Of a stretch of 6,502 bases of DNA, positions 6,388-6,502 are shown one piece after another. The first letter of the stretch is position 1. Every line of letters begins with the position of its first letter. The stretch is from an uncultured Eubacteriales bacterium. Lineage in GTDB: Bacteria > Bacillota > Clostridia > Lachnospirales > Anaerotignaceae. The stretch lies in contig CABPCX010000113.1 of the NCBI GenBank assembly GCA_902406135.1, forward strand, positions 1 through 6,502, read 5' to 3'. Position numbers and translations under genes: made by a program. The notes below the pieces were generated by a model. That model was not told the origin of the DNA and did no database searches. It was given only the letters and a program-made list of their open reading frames with translations.

Positions 6388-6502
6388 TTATTGCTCGGAT
6401 ACCCAATCAAAAAAACCATCAGCGACATCCATTTCATAATCTGACATACCAGAAAAGTCTCCGGTTATAAGTCTGTCTCCAAAACTGTCCTGTGCTTTTT
6501 CA
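6388..6502 (-). CDS. C-terminal end of an unidentified acidic protein, cut by the window edge
   Basis: A minus-strand open frame enters from the right edge and stops with TAA at 6390-6388, leaving 37 residues. It is immediately followed by a canonical terminator, which supports it as a real gene end. The tail is strongly acidic (10 Asp/Glu against 2 Lys/Arg) and ends DGFFDWVSEQ. I recognise no family. The pattern does not look like a membrane segment. The gene is in the same direction as the dehydrogenase and upstream of it, but the terminator and the dehydrogenase's own promoter suggest separate transcription units. Confidence 0.65.
   Translation of the reverse strand, partial: EKAQDSFGDRLITGDFSGMSDYEMDVADGFFDWVSEQ

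Overview
The window is from the chromosome of a low-to-moderate GC Gram-positive bacterium, most likely an anaerobic member of the Clostridia (Lachnospiraceae-like). This rests on strong AGGAG-type ribosome binding sites, heavy use of ATA (Ile) and AGA/AGG (Arg) codons, PcrA-type rather than UvrD-type helicase features, a LigA variant that I recognise from Lachnospiraceae and relatives, and a Cdd1-family small protein. No rRNA, tRNA, CRISPR array, insertion sequence or phage gene is visible. The taxonomic placement is inference from memory, not from a search.

Layout. Positions 1-91 hold the last 29 codons of a plus-strand gene, possibly an ABC-transporter substrate-binding protein, followed at 98-133 by an intrinsic terminator. 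Next comes a tightly packed plus-strand DNA-metabolism operon: the helicase pcrA (155-2383), the NAD+-dependent DNA ligase ligA (2390-4321) and a 91-101 residue helix-hairpin-helix protein of the Cdd1 family (4331-4636). The gaps inside it are 6 and 9 bases. After 62 bases lies a gene for a small lipoprotein of unknown function (4699-5094). A 16-bp perfect hairpin (5113-5148) separates it from a convergent minus-strand gene for an Ldh-family NAD(P)-dependent 2-hydroxyacid dehydrogenase (5154-6248). That gene has a recognisable promoter (6280-6308). The right edge holds a second minus-strand terminator (6359-6385) and the last 37 codons of an unidentified acidic protein (6388-6502).

How the genes work together. 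PcrA unwinds and remodels DNA at repair and replication sites, and LigA seals the remaining nicks. Their pairing is a known Firmicutes arrangement (pcrB-pcrA-ligA-yerH in Bacillus subtilis). The Cdd1-like HhH protein in the same operon is therefore a candidate DNA-binding accessory factor. The lipoprotein sits where Bacillus carries the unrelated lipoprotein gene yerH. The dehydrogenase is a separate metabolic unit.

There is no clear new multi-gene system here. The points most worth a second look are LigA, which departs from E. coli LigA at three residues reported as essential there (while keeping the nucleophilic lysine and other core residues), and the Cdd1-like protein's link to pcrA-ligA. 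No stretch longer than about 140 bases lacks a gene.
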